Positions 52,779-61,482 of a stretch of 64,000 bases of DNA are shown here, piece after piece. The translations under genes were made by a program, and so were the position numbers. The first letter of the stretch is position 1. Every line of letters starts with the position of its first letter. The notes below the pieces were generated by a model that made no database searches, was not told the DNA's origin, and was given only the letters and a program-made list of their open reading frames with translations. This stretch comes from Modestobacter excelsi (GTDB lineage: Bacteria > Actinomycetota > Actinomycetes > Mycobacteriales > Geodermatophilaceae), in the NCBI RefSeq assembly GCF_005930495.1, contig NZ_SJEX01000005.1:1-64000 (forward strand), given 5' to 3'.

Positions 52779-54537
52779 CGGCCGCTCACTGCTGCTCGAC
52801 TCTCTCCGCCCGCCGGAGGGATACCGACTCGACTACGGCGTGGCGACGACCTTCACGCTGCACCTCGACACGGCCCTGTCGGTCCCACTGTCGTTCCTGT
52901 CCCGGCGGCTGGCGGACTCCGGTGACCCCATCGCCCTCATGGAGGCAGTCCGGGCAGCGGCTGACCGGCTCGACGTCTTCCACCAGGCCGGCATGATCGC
53001 CATGCCACCCTCGCGGTCGCCCATCTTCTCCTTCCTCGAGCCGGTGTTGCACGCGGTGCGCCGACCCAAGGCAGGACATCTGTTCCACCCCAAGCTGTGG
53101 GTTCTCCGGTACCTCGCGGACGACGATGCCAGCGACGTCCGCATGCGGCTGATCGTGCCCAGCCGCAACCTCACGGCCGACCGCAGCTGGGATCTCTGTC
53201 TCCAGCTGGACGGGCAGCTCAGCCCAGAGCCCCTCGAGATCAACGGTCCGATCGCCGACCTGCTGACCGCGTTGCCTGGCATGTGCCTGTCAGCCATGCC
53301 CCCCGAGCGCACGTCGCGACTCGACGCTCTAGCGAGCGACCTCCAGCGGACAGAGTGGGAATTACCCGAGCACGTCGAAGAAATCTACTTCGACGTCCTG
53401 CGCCCCGGACACTCCCTGAGCGACGACTTCTTCGTCGGCGATCAGCACCTGGTCATCTCGCCCTTCTGCACTGACGGCGGGCTTGCCACCGTCACCGGCG
53501 GCACGCCGGCGACGGTCGTCAGCCGGCAGGAGAGCCTCGACGCGCTGACCGCGGGCGTCCTCGATCGACACGAGGCATTCGTCCTCGATCCGCTGACCAG
53601 CGAGATGGAGGACAAGGGGGACGGCGCCGAGCTGAGCGCAACCGGACTGACCGGTCTACACGCCAAGTGCTTCATCCTGCGATACGGCAAGGAGGCGTGG
53701 ATCCGGGTTGGTTCGGCCAACGCCACGGAAGCCGCCTTCAACGGCAACGTCGAGATCCTCGTCTCGCTTGTCGGGTCGGCGGCGAAGCTGGGGGTGCTCG
53801 ATCTCTTCAAGCCCGAGAGTTCGCTGCGGAGCATCCTCACGGAGTACTCACCGCAGACGGCCACTGATGAGGACGACGTCGCAGATCAGCTCGGCGACCT
53901 GCTGGTCGATCTCGCCAGTGGCAAGTTCACCGCCTGGGTCCAGACGACGGACGACGGTCACCGGGTGCGCCTGCAAGGCCCTGGCCTACCGCCGCTGCCG
54001 GCCGGGGCACGCGTCACCGTCCGCCCCGTCACGGTGCCCGAGTTCGCCGCCGAGGTGCCGCCGGAGCAGCTCATCGATGTCACGTTCGGGCCCATGGAGA
54101 TCGACCAGATCTCGGCCTTCATGATCATCACAGCGACGACTCAGGACGGTGTCACGGTGAGCGCCGTCGTCCTCGCTGACCTCGTCGGCGCACCGGAGAA
54201 CCGCCTCGACGAGATCATCGCCCGGCAGGTGGACACCCCGGAGAAGTTCCTCCGCTTCCTCGCGCTGCTGCTCGGCATGGGACAGCCCGCCTGGGCGGCG
54301 GGGATGGCGCCGGCGGGAAGCGCCGGCGCATCCGCCGGAACCGCATTCGAGGCACCGGGGTTGCTGGAGCTGCTGATGCGTGCGCTCGTCGAGCATCCGG
54401 ATCGGCTGGACGACCTGGCCCGCCTCGTCAAGCGGCTCGGCGCGCAGACAGACCGGGGGAGCGTCCTCCCGGACGGGTTCAGTGATATCTGGGCGGTCGT
54501 GGACGCCGTTCGCCAGGACAAGGAGATTGCCGCGTGA
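52765..54537 (+). CDS. Phospholipase D-family protein
   Basis: 590 aa; ATG 52765 lies inside the end of the DUF6361 gene (14-base overlap). Two HxK half-sites are visible: GHLFHPKLWVLRYL with VPSRNLTADRSWD (about 107-150), and GLHAKCFILRYGKEAWIRVG with SANATEAAFNGNVE (about 297-330). This is the PLD-like nuclease or phosphodiesterase layout, though the classical Asp spacing of HxK(x4)D is not kept in the first site. It is likely the cleaving or DNA-binding subunit for the helicase encoded next. There is no signal peptide. Confidence 0.82.
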   Translation: MLEPDGRSLLLDSLRPPEGYRLDYGVATTFTLHLDTALSVPLSFLSRRLADSGDPIALMEAVRAAADRLDVFHQAGMIAMPPSRSPIFSFLEPVLHAVRRPKAGHLFHPKLWVLRYLADDDASDVRMRLIVPSRNLTADRSWDLCLQLDGQLSPEPLEINGPIADLLTALPGMCLSAMPPERTSRLDALASDLQRTEWELPEHVEEIYFDVLRPGHSLSDDFFVGDQHLVISPFCTDGGLATVTGGTPATVVSRQESLDALTAGVLDRHEAFVLDPLTSEMEDKGDGAELSATGLTGLHAKCFILRYGKEAWIRVGSANATEAAFNGNVEILVSLVGSAAKLGVLDLFKPESSLRSILTEYSPQTATDEDDVADQLGDLLVDLASGKFTAWVQTTDDGHRVRLQGPGLPPLPAGARVTVRPVTVPEFAAEVPPEQLIDVTFGPMEIDQISAFMIITATTQDGVTVSAVVLADLVGAPENRLDEIIARQVDTPEKFLRFLALLLGMGQPAWAAGMAPAGSAGASAGTAFEAPGLLELLMRALVEHPDRLDDLARLVKRLGAQTDRGSVLPDGFSDIWAVVDAVRQDKEIAA

Positions 54538-57500
54538 CGCGCTTTGATGCCGGCCCGGTGCTCGCCGGACTCAAGGACTTTCAGCGAGCCACGGTTGAGC
54601 ACGTGGCTCGCCGGTTCTTCGCCGATCCTCAACCGACGCGGCGCTTCCTCGTCGCCGACGAGACGGGCCTGGGGAAGAGCGTCGTGGCCCGCGGTGTCAT
54701 CGCCAAGACGCTCGAGCACCTCCAGGACGACGACTCGGTCGACCGCATCGACGTCGTCTACATCTGCTCGAACGCCGACATCGCCCGGCAGAACCTCGCC
54801 CGACTGGAGGTCACCGGTAGCCGGGCCACGCACATGTCCACGCGCTTGACGATGCTGGCCATGCACACCGCGTCGTTGAACGGCGCCGCGTCGGACATGA
54901 TCGACAAGCCGGTCAACCTCGTCGCGTTCACGCCCGGGACGAGCTTCGAGCAGGGCTGGCGAACGGGACAGGCCGAAGAGCGAGCTCTCATCTACCTGTT
55001 GTTGGAGGAGCAACTGGGACTCTCCGGCTGGGCCCGCCGCAGCGCCCTCCAGGCGCTCCGGGCCACCACCCGGTCCTACGGACGGTTCGAGGACGTCGTC
55101 GAGAACCTCCGTTGGACCTTGAACGGCGGCCCTGATCCCGTCATCGCGGAAGCCTTCGGGCGGGGGATCAAGGAGGACGACCTCGCGCGGCGCGCTGAGG
55201 AGTTGTTCGACGACGTCGGCCGACGCCACGAACTCTCCGGCGAACTCCGGCAACGCGCGACCGGGCTGATCGGAGAACTCCGGGGCCGGCTTGCGCGGGC
55301 TTCGATCGAGTCCTTGGAACCCGACCTCGTCATCCTCGACGAGTTCCAGCGGTTCAAGAACCTGCTTTCGGTGGAGCAGGGCGGTGAGAGTGCCGAGCTG
55401 GCTCGAGAGCTCTTCGACTACGGCCAGGCCAAGGTCCTGCTGCTGTCGGCGACGCCGTACAAGCCCTTCACGTTGGAGCAGGAACGGCTTGCTACGGGGG
55501 AGAGTCACCACAAGGACTTCCTGGAGACGCTGCGTTTCCTCAACGGGGACCCGGACTGGCTGAACCAGGTGGACGGGGCGCTGGCGGACTACCGCGATGC
55601 CCTGTCGCGCGCCGCTTCCGCCTCGGAGTCTGCAGGGCGTGTTCGGGAGCTCCTCACGACCGTCATGACACGGGCCGAGCGTCCGCGCCTCGGCACCGGG
55701 GAGATGGTGCAGGAGCGGCGCACCGAGCTCGCCGACCTGACCGCGGACGACGTCCGCGGGTACGTGCGGCTCCGCGAGCTCGCCTCCGCACTCGACGCCA
55801 ACGCGACACTCGAGTACTGGAAGTCGGCGCCCTACTTCATCAACTTCGTCGAGGGCTACCAGCTCGGCGACAAGCTGAAGAAGGCACTCGCAGACGGCGT
55901 CACACCCGGTGTCCGGGAGCTGGCCGCGCGTACCCAGCAGCTCGACACTGCGGCCATCTCGTCGTTCAAGCCCATGGATCTGGGCAACGCCCGGCTGCGC
56001 CGTCTCGCCGAGGACACAGTCGACAAGGGCTGGGCGGAGCTGCTCTGGCTGCCGCCGTCCATGCCGTACTTCACGCTCGGGGCGCCCTTTGCACAGCACG
56101 CCGCTGCTGGCATCACCAAACGCCTGATCTTCTCGTCGTGGTCGGCGACGCCCACGGCCATCGCAGGGTTGCTCAGCTACGAGGCAGAGCGTCGCATCGC
56201 CGGCGACGTGCTGACGGAGAACTCCGTGCAGGCCCGTGCCTCGGTCGCCAGCCGGCTGGACTACCGCCTCGACGACGGCCGGCCTGCGGCGATGAGTGCT
56301 CTCGCGTTGTTCTGGCCGCATCCGGAACTGGCGCGGCTGGGCGATCCGTTGACCGTTGCCCGTTCGCGCCCCGGTGAGATGTTGAGTGCAGCCCAGCTCG
56401 AGGGTCTTGTCCGGGATGCACTGCAGGTCTCGTCGACAGAGGAGGGAGTCCCGGAGCAGGACGGCGACACCGCGGTGTGGGGTCGCTTCTTCGCCTGGCC
56501 CGGAGCCCTTCCCGACGATGTCGGCGCCGATCTGTTGCCCCTTCTGGCGGGCAGTTCCGCGGAGTTCGCGCCAGGGGCCTCGCAGGATGACGTGGAGAGC
56601 CGCGCCGGTTTGAGCGGCCACGTCGAGCAGGCTCTCCGGACGATCGCCAGCGGCGGCTCAGCCGGCCTCCAGCGCCGGAACAGTCTCGCCAGGGACGTCG
56701 TCCGGCTGGCCGTGCACGCGCCCGGCAACATCGCGTGGCGGGCACTCGCCCGCGTCCTCGACGAGAGGGACGACGTCACCGCCGGTGAGCACTGGCGCGC
56801 GGCAGCACACCTGGCTGCTGGCCTCCGGTCGCTGTTCAACCGCCTGGAGAGCACGCTCATCATCGGCCAAGGCGATGGTGGCGGCGCCTACTGGCGTGCA
56901 GTCCTGAAGTACTGCGCCGCTGGCAACCTGCAGGCCGTCCTCGACGAGTACGTGCACCACCTGCGGAGCTCGCTGTCCGACGCGCCGCTGACCGGGGAGA
57001 CGCTGTTCGACCTCGCGGATGACATGGTCAGCGCGCTCACCCTGCGCGTGGCGAACTACGGGCCCTACTACCCGCTCGATGAGCACGGGCCTCGGCTGCG
57101 CAGCCGCTTCGCGCTCCGTTACGGGTCGGCGCGGGGGACAGCTGCCGACGCCGCCGAGGGCGTGCAGGCCCGTCAGCAGGATGTGCGCTCGGCGTTCAAC
57201 AGCCCGTTCTGGCCGTTCGTCCTGGCGACCACCTCGGCTGGCCAGGAGGGCATCGACTTCCACTGGTGGTGCTCGGCAATCGTCCACTGGAACACCCCGG
57301 CGAACCCGGTCGACTTCGAACAGCGCGAGGGGCGGGTGCACCGATTCGGTGGCCACGCCGTGCGACGCAACGTGGCGGCGGCCCACCGAGAAGAAGCGCT
57401 CAGCTCTGAGGCCTCGGATCCGTGGAAGGCGGCTTACGACGCCGCAAACGAGGCGACTCGGGAGCAAGGTGACTTCGCGCCGTACTGGGTCTACGGCGGC

Positions 57501-57725
57501 GATGCCAAGATCGAGCGGCACGTGTACCCGTACGCCTTGAGCCTTGACGGGCCGCGTTATGACCGGCTGAAGCGGGACCTGGCCCTCTACCGACTCGCCT
57601 TCGGGCAGCCTCGTCAGGAAGACCTGCTGAAGCTGCTCGATCGGCGGAGTGACGAGGAGATCGACGCCACCGACGTCATAGACCTGCGGGCGCCCTCGCG
57701 AGTGGGCCACGGCGATGGACTATGA
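54534..57725 (+). CDS. SNF2/DEAD-like helicase
   Basis: 1063 aa; GTG overlaps the PLD stop. Walker A is VADETGLGKSVVARGVI (about 40-56). The Walker B box is ILDEFQRFKNL in place of DEAH. Motif III is LLLSATPYKPF. The second RecA domain ends TTSAGQEGIDFHWWCSAIVH and DFEQREGRVHRFGGH (about 900-945). The long insertion between the lobes is usual for restriction-type SNF2 enzymes. It likely translocates on DNA and drives the PLD partner. It is the fourth gene of the hydrolase operon. Confidence 0.85.
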   Translation: MTRFDAGPVLAGLKDFQRATVEHVARRFFADPQPTRRFLVADETGLGKSVVARGVIAKTLEHLQDDDSVDRIDVVYICSNADIARQNLARLEVTGSRATHMSTRLTMLAMHTASLNGAASDMIDKPVNLVAFTPGTSFEQGWRTGQAEERALIYLLLEEQLGLSGWARRSALQALRATTRSYGRFEDVVENLRWTLNGGPDPVIAEAFGRGIKEDDLARRAEELFDDVGRRHELSGELRQRATGLIGELRGRLARASIESLEPDLVILDEFQRFKNLLSVEQGGESAELARELFDYGQAKVLLLSATPYKPFTLEQERLATGESHHKDFLETLRFLNGDPDWLNQVDGALADYRDALSRAASASESAGRVRELLTTVMTRAERPRLGTGEMVQERRTELADLTADDVRGYVRLRELASALDANATLEYWKSAPYFINFVEGYQLGDKLKKALADGVTPGVRELAARTQQLDTAAISSFKPMDLGNARLRRLAEDTVDKGWAELLWLPPSMPYFTLGAPFAQHAAAGITKRLIFSSWSATPTAIAGLLSYEAERRIAGDVLTENSVQARASVASRLDYRLDDGRPAAMSALALFWPHPELARLGDPLTVARSRPGEMLSAAQLEGLVRDALQVSSTEEGVPEQDGDTAVWGRFFAWPGALPDDVGADLLPLLAGSSAEFAPGASQDDVESRAGLSGHVEQALRTIASGGSAGLQRRNSLARDVVRLAVHAPGNIAWRALARVLDERDDVTAGEHWRAAAHLAAGLRSLFNRLESTLIIGQGDGGGAYWRAVLKYCAAGNLQAVLDEYVHHLRSSLSDAPLTGETLFDLADDMVSALTLRVANYGPYYPLDEHGPRLRSRFALRYGSARGTAADAAEGVQARQQDVRSAFNSPFWPFVLATTSAGQEGIDFHWWCSAIVHWNTPANPVDFEQREGRVHRFGGHAVRRNVAAAHREEALSSEASDPWKAAYDAANEATREQGDFAPYWVYGGDAKIERHVYPYALSLDGPRYDRLKRDLALYRLAFGQPRQEDLLKLLDRRSDEEIDATDVIDLRAPSRVGHGDGL

Positions 57726-57982
57726 CTGCCGAGCCACCGGAGCAATTCGGGCGCTTCCTCTTGACATTCTCATGGCACGAGGCCGCCGAGCTGTGCTGGC
57801 GGCTTAGGGCACAGGATCTACGAGACTGCCCGGCTGGGGTCAACGACTGTCTGGCGATCATGCGACCCCGTCTCACTGTTGACTCGGTTCAGGACGCCCG
57901 CGCCGGAGAGGGCAGGACGACCTGCCTCCCAGCGATCATCGCTGCCAGAAGTCCCGGCGATGTGAAGTTGGTAAAGAGTTGA
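57722..57982 (+). CDS. Small protein at the end of the hydrolase operon
   Basis: 86 aa; ATG overlaps the helicase stop (ATGA), which supports translation. QFGRFLLTFSWHEAAELCWR and LRAQDLRDCPAGVNDCLAIM look protein-like in the first half. The second half is less convincing, so the true protein may once have been longer. Family not recognised. Confidence 0.5.
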   Translation: MTAEPPEQFGRFLLTFSWHEAAELCWRLRAQDLRDCPAGVNDCLAIMRPRLTVDSVQDARAGEGRTTCLPAIIAARSPGDVKLVKS

Positions 57983-58040
57983 CGATCGACGACCTCACAA
58001 CTGAAGGCTCACTTGTCGGGCGGAGATGGCGAAGCTACTC

Positions 58041-58062
58041 GTCGGAATGACTCGTATCCGAC
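58041..58062. promoter_or_regulatory. Inverted repeat upstream of the RapA-like gene
   Basis: GTCGGA and TCCGAC with a 10-base spacer, about 65 bases before the start at 58129. It could be an operator. Six-base arms are short, so chance occurrence is possible. Confidence 0.3.
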
Positions 58063-58128
58063 AGGAATGATCCAGGTCGCCTTTTTGTGATCTGCTGATG
58101 GCGGTCTCTAGCGGGGGAGTGAAGAAGG

Positions 58129-61100
58129 TTGTTCGGGTACACGGCGGAACAGGTCAGGGCTAGTTGCGGGTACCACCCCGAAGCGCGGGACGCATCGGAT
58201 CTAGCCGGGGTCGTTCCTGGTATCGACGCTCTGTTCGTCGGACCACCTCGGTTGGAGCAGCGCGACCTTTTTGGGGAGGTTCGTCACCTGAACCAGCCAG
58301 AAGTGGAGCTCCCCGAGGGGGTGTACTGGTTCTCACGATCCACGCAAACCCGGTCCATGGTCGTCTCTCGTGGCGCGCCGGCCGGCACGAGCCAGCGCGT
58401 CGAAAGTGATGCGCTCTCGGAGGATCACGCCCTGCGCGACGCAGAGGCGTGGATGGACCACCTCTGGCCGCTCGGAGCCGATGTTCCCACTCCGCAGTTT
58501 GCGGTCAACGACGACGTCATGGTCATCAATTCGGGCCGTGACCACCCTGTGCGGGCCCGCCGGTTTGCGGCTGGGCAATGGATTTACGAACTGCGGGTGG
58601 ACGGACGGCAAATCGCCTTCGGCGAGGACATGCTGACTGGGCTGCAGTCCAGTGACACGGTCCATGACTGGATCCGTCAGTCTCCCGACACTGCTCGTCG
58701 GCTGAGCGCCACGCTGACGCGCGCGAAGCTCGCCGGCGCTTTCACCGACACGCTCTTCTCGTTCCGCGCGACGCGGACCCTCTTTCGCCCCTACCAGTTC
58801 CGCCCGGTCATTCGGATGCTCGAGTCGGGCAAGTCCCGCATCCTCATCGCCGACGAGGTCGGGTTGGGCAAGACCATCGAGGCAGGCCTCGTGTGGACGG
58901 AGCTAGAGGCGCGGAAGTCCGCCGATCGAGTGCTCGTTGTGTGCCCGGCATCGCTGGTCGCCAAGTGGCGTCGCGAGATGGAGGACCGGTTCGGCTTCCA
59001 GCTGATTGAGCTATCGGGAGCCGCAGCCAGCGATTTCGAGCAGCGAGCACGGGAGAACCGCCTGCCGCGACGCTTCGCTTACATCGTCAGCCTCGAGCGT
59101 CTTCGCATGTGGGAATCGATGGAGGAGCTGGCCAGTCTGGCGGGGCCGTTGAGTCTCGTCATCGTTGACGAGGCCCACAACATGAGGAACGTGAGCACTG
59201 CGTCTCATCAGGCGGGGACGCTGTTGAGCGAATGGGCTGAGGCGCTCGTCTTACTGACGGCGACACCCATCAACCTGCGCAACGAGGACCTGTACAACCT
59301 GCTGGACTTGCTTTCTCCGGGCGACTTCGGTGACGCCGGATCCATGGAGCTGCAGCTGGAACCCAACGTCGTCCTCAACCGCGTGGGTGGCCTCCTCGCA
59401 GCTCCAGGTGTCGAAGGCGCGACTCGGCTACGAGCGCTGGACCAGATGCGCTCCCTCTCCATGGGGCGACCTTTGGTCAGTCGGAGCGAATTCGCGTCAC
59501 TGCGCGAGATCGTGGGACGAGACGACCTGAGTCCGCGAGACATCGTGCAGGCACGGCGCTACCTCGCCGAGCTCAACGTCCTGTCCTCCGTCTTCACCCG
59601 CACTCGACGGGTTGAGGTGGACGAGAAGAAGGCCGTACGGCACGCCATGGACACGCAAGTCGTGTGGACCCCCGCGGAGTTGCGGTTCTATGACGAGTAC
59701 GTCACGTGGTGCCGCAATCGTGCTGCGGCCGCTGGTCAGCCGCCGGGCTTTGCGATGCAGATGCCTCTGCGCTTGGCTTCTGCCTGTCTGCCGGCTGCAC
59801 GGGCAGCGGTTCTGCGGTGGAGCGTCGAGGACGAAGTCGCAGACGAGGACTCGACAGTGCTGCCGGCGACGTCGAAGGCTCCGATGCTTAGGCCTCACGC
59901 GGAACTTCTGCAGGCGGCAGATGCCATCGCCGACGTCGATAGCAAGTTCGACGCCGTCGCTCCAAAGCTGCTTGATGTGGTCAATGCGGGACGTCGAGCG
60001 CTGCTCTTCACCTTCTCGCGCCCGACGCTCGCCTACCTGGAACGCCGGCTACGGGATCAGTGCCGGGTTGCCGTTCTCCACGGTGGCGTCGACCGCGACC
60101 GCAGGAACGAGGTCATCGCCGACTTCCGAGCAGGCCGGTACGACCTCGTGCTGGCCAACAAGGTCGCAAGCGAAGGGTTGGACTTCGAGTTCTGCTCGGT
60201 GATCGTGAACTACGACTTGCCGTGGAATCCCATGGAGGTCGAGCAGCGCATCGGACGCATCGATCGGATCGGACAGGCGGAGGAGAGAATCTCTATCCTC
60301 AACGTCTGGTGCCCTGCGGCTCTCGACGATCGCATCAAGCAGCGCCTCCTCTCTCGAATCGGGGTCTTTGAGGGCAGCATCGGGGCGCTGGAGCCAATCG
60401 TGACGGACCACCTCAAGGCACTCCAAGACGTCGTCTTCGACTTCGCTTTGAGTGACGAACAAAGAGCAGCGAAGGCCGACCATGCCCTGGCCGCCATCGA
60501 GGAGCAGCGCAGCAGCCTCGAAGATCTCGCGACGGCCACGCCCTTCCTGCTAGGGGCATCGACCACAGATGTCGCCGGCCTGGAACAGGACCTCGTGGCC
60601 TCAGGTCGCTATGTAGGCACGGCGGAGCTCCAACACGTGCTCGAAGACTGGGCTTCTTTTTGCCAAGCTCCCCCTCCCGTGGTGATTGACCAGGGAGTGG
60701 GTCTGCGCCTCCGGGGAAACCGGGACATGGCCGACCGACTTCACCGCCTCGTCGTCGACGAACGGTTGAGCCGCGAAGAGGCTGGCCGATACGAACGCGC
60801 TCTCCGGAACGAGGAGGAGTTGCACCTCGTGCTTGACCAGGAGACCGCACGGACGAGCCAGACAATGGACCTGCTGTCGGCGCGACACCCGCTCGTCTTG
60901 GCTGCTGTCAACGTCCCCGAACATCGTCGTGCTCGCTTCGCGATTGTCCGTGTGGCGGCCCGGGGAGAGCTGGAGCCGGGAACCTACGTCGTCGAGCTGG
61001 CGGTGGCGCGGTGGGAGGCGCCGCGCGCGGGCCAGGAGATCTGGGGAACTGCCGTCGGGGCCGATGGTCGGCCGGCTGGCGACGAGTACGTGGATGTCCT

Positions 61101-61482
61101 GCTCGCGAGACTGGCCACCGGTGGGCTGCAGGAGGGGCTGCGGCCGGTCCCGGACTCGCTTGGTAGGTGCGTGGACTCCCTACAGGGGCTCATGGACGAC
61201 CGGATGCTCCGCGAGAATGAGCGACGCCGACGCGAGATCACTGCGCTCATCGAGTCTCGCCGAGTCCTGCTCAAAGACCAGCACGAGCGGGCGCGTGCCT
61301 CAATCCATGCGCGCCGACGCACGGCTCACGAGCGGGGCAAGAGCCGAGGCGTAAAGCTCTTCGACAGCCAGTTGGCTAGCCGCGAGGAGGCTCACCGGCA
61401 GACGTTGAGCGAGCTGGACAAGACTGGCACGCCCGACGTGACGGTGTCTCCGCTCGCCATTTGTGTCTTGGAGGTGGGCTAG
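58129..61482 (+). CDS. RapA-like SNF2 helicase
   Basis: 1117 aa from TTG 58129, with GGGGGAG about 10 bases upstream; an in-frame stop at 58120 rules out a longer form. Walker A is IADEVGLGKTIEAGLVW (about 240-257) and the DEAH box is VIVDEAHNMRN. Motif III is LLTATPINLRNEDLYNLLDL. The C-lobe has LANKVASEGLDFEF and EVEQRIGRIDRIGQ (about 680-715). The C-terminal third is helical and very charged. The layout matches SNF2 proteins annotated as RapA-like, which act on RNA polymerase or, in DISARM (DrmD), on phage DNA. It overlaps the HelD-like gene by one base (TAGTG). Motor activity is clear; the target is inferred. Confidence 0.85.
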   Translation: MFGYTAEQVRASCGYHPEARDASDLAGVVPGIDALFVGPPRLEQRDLFGEVRHLNQPEVELPEGVYWFSRSTQTRSMVVSRGAPAGTSQRVESDALSEDHALRDAEAWMDHLWPLGADVPTPQFAVNDDVMVINSGRDHPVRARRFAAGQWIYELRVDGRQIAFGEDMLTGLQSSDTVHDWIRQSPDTARRLSATLTRAKLAGAFTDTLFSFRATRTLFRPYQFRPVIRMLESGKSRILIADEVGLGKTIEAGLVWTELEARKSADRVLVVCPASLVAKWRREMEDRFGFQLIELSGAAASDFEQRARENRLPRRFAYIVSLERLRMWESMEELASLAGPLSLVIVDEAHNMRNVSTASHQAGTLLSEWAEALVLLTATPINLRNEDLYNLLDLLSPGDFGDAGSMELQLEPNVVLNRVGGLLAAPGVEGATRLRALDQMRSLSMGRPLVSRSEFASLREIVGRDDLSPRDIVQARRYLAELNVLSSVFTRTRRVEVDEKKAVRHAMDTQVVWTPAELRFYDEYVTWCRNRAAAAGQPPGFAMQMPLRLASACLPAARAAVLRWSVEDEVADEDSTVLPATSKAPMLRPHAELLQAADAIADVDSKFDAVAPKLLDVVNAGRRALLFTFSRPTLAYLERRLRDQCRVAVLHGGVDRDRRNEVIADFRAGRYDLVLANKVASEGLDFEFCSVIVNYDLPWNPMEVEQRIGRIDRIGQAEERISILNVWCPAALDDRIKQRLLSRIGVFEGSIGALEPIVTDHLKALQDVVFDFALSDEQRAAKADHALAAIEEQRSSLEDLATATPFLLGASTTDVAGLEQDLVASGRYVGTAELQHVLEDWASFCQAPPPVVIDQGVGLRLRGNRDMADRLHRLVVDERLSREEAGRYERALRNEEELHLVLDQETARTSQTMDLLSARHPLVLAAVNVPEHRRARFAIVRVAARGELEPGTYVVELAVARWEAPRAGQEIWGTAVGADGRPAGDEYVDVLLARLATGGLQEGLRPVPDSLGRCVDSLQGLMDDRMLRENERRRREITALIESRRVLLKDQHERARASIHARRRTAHERGKSRGVKLFDSQLASREEAHRQTLSELDKTGTPDVTVSPLAICVLEVG

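Noticed and set aside
58119-58163. Short frame VKKVVRVHGGTGQG with a good ribosome site before the RapA-like gene
   Set aside because: It stops after 14 codons. The same GGGGGAG can serve the TTG at 58129, which opens the long frame.
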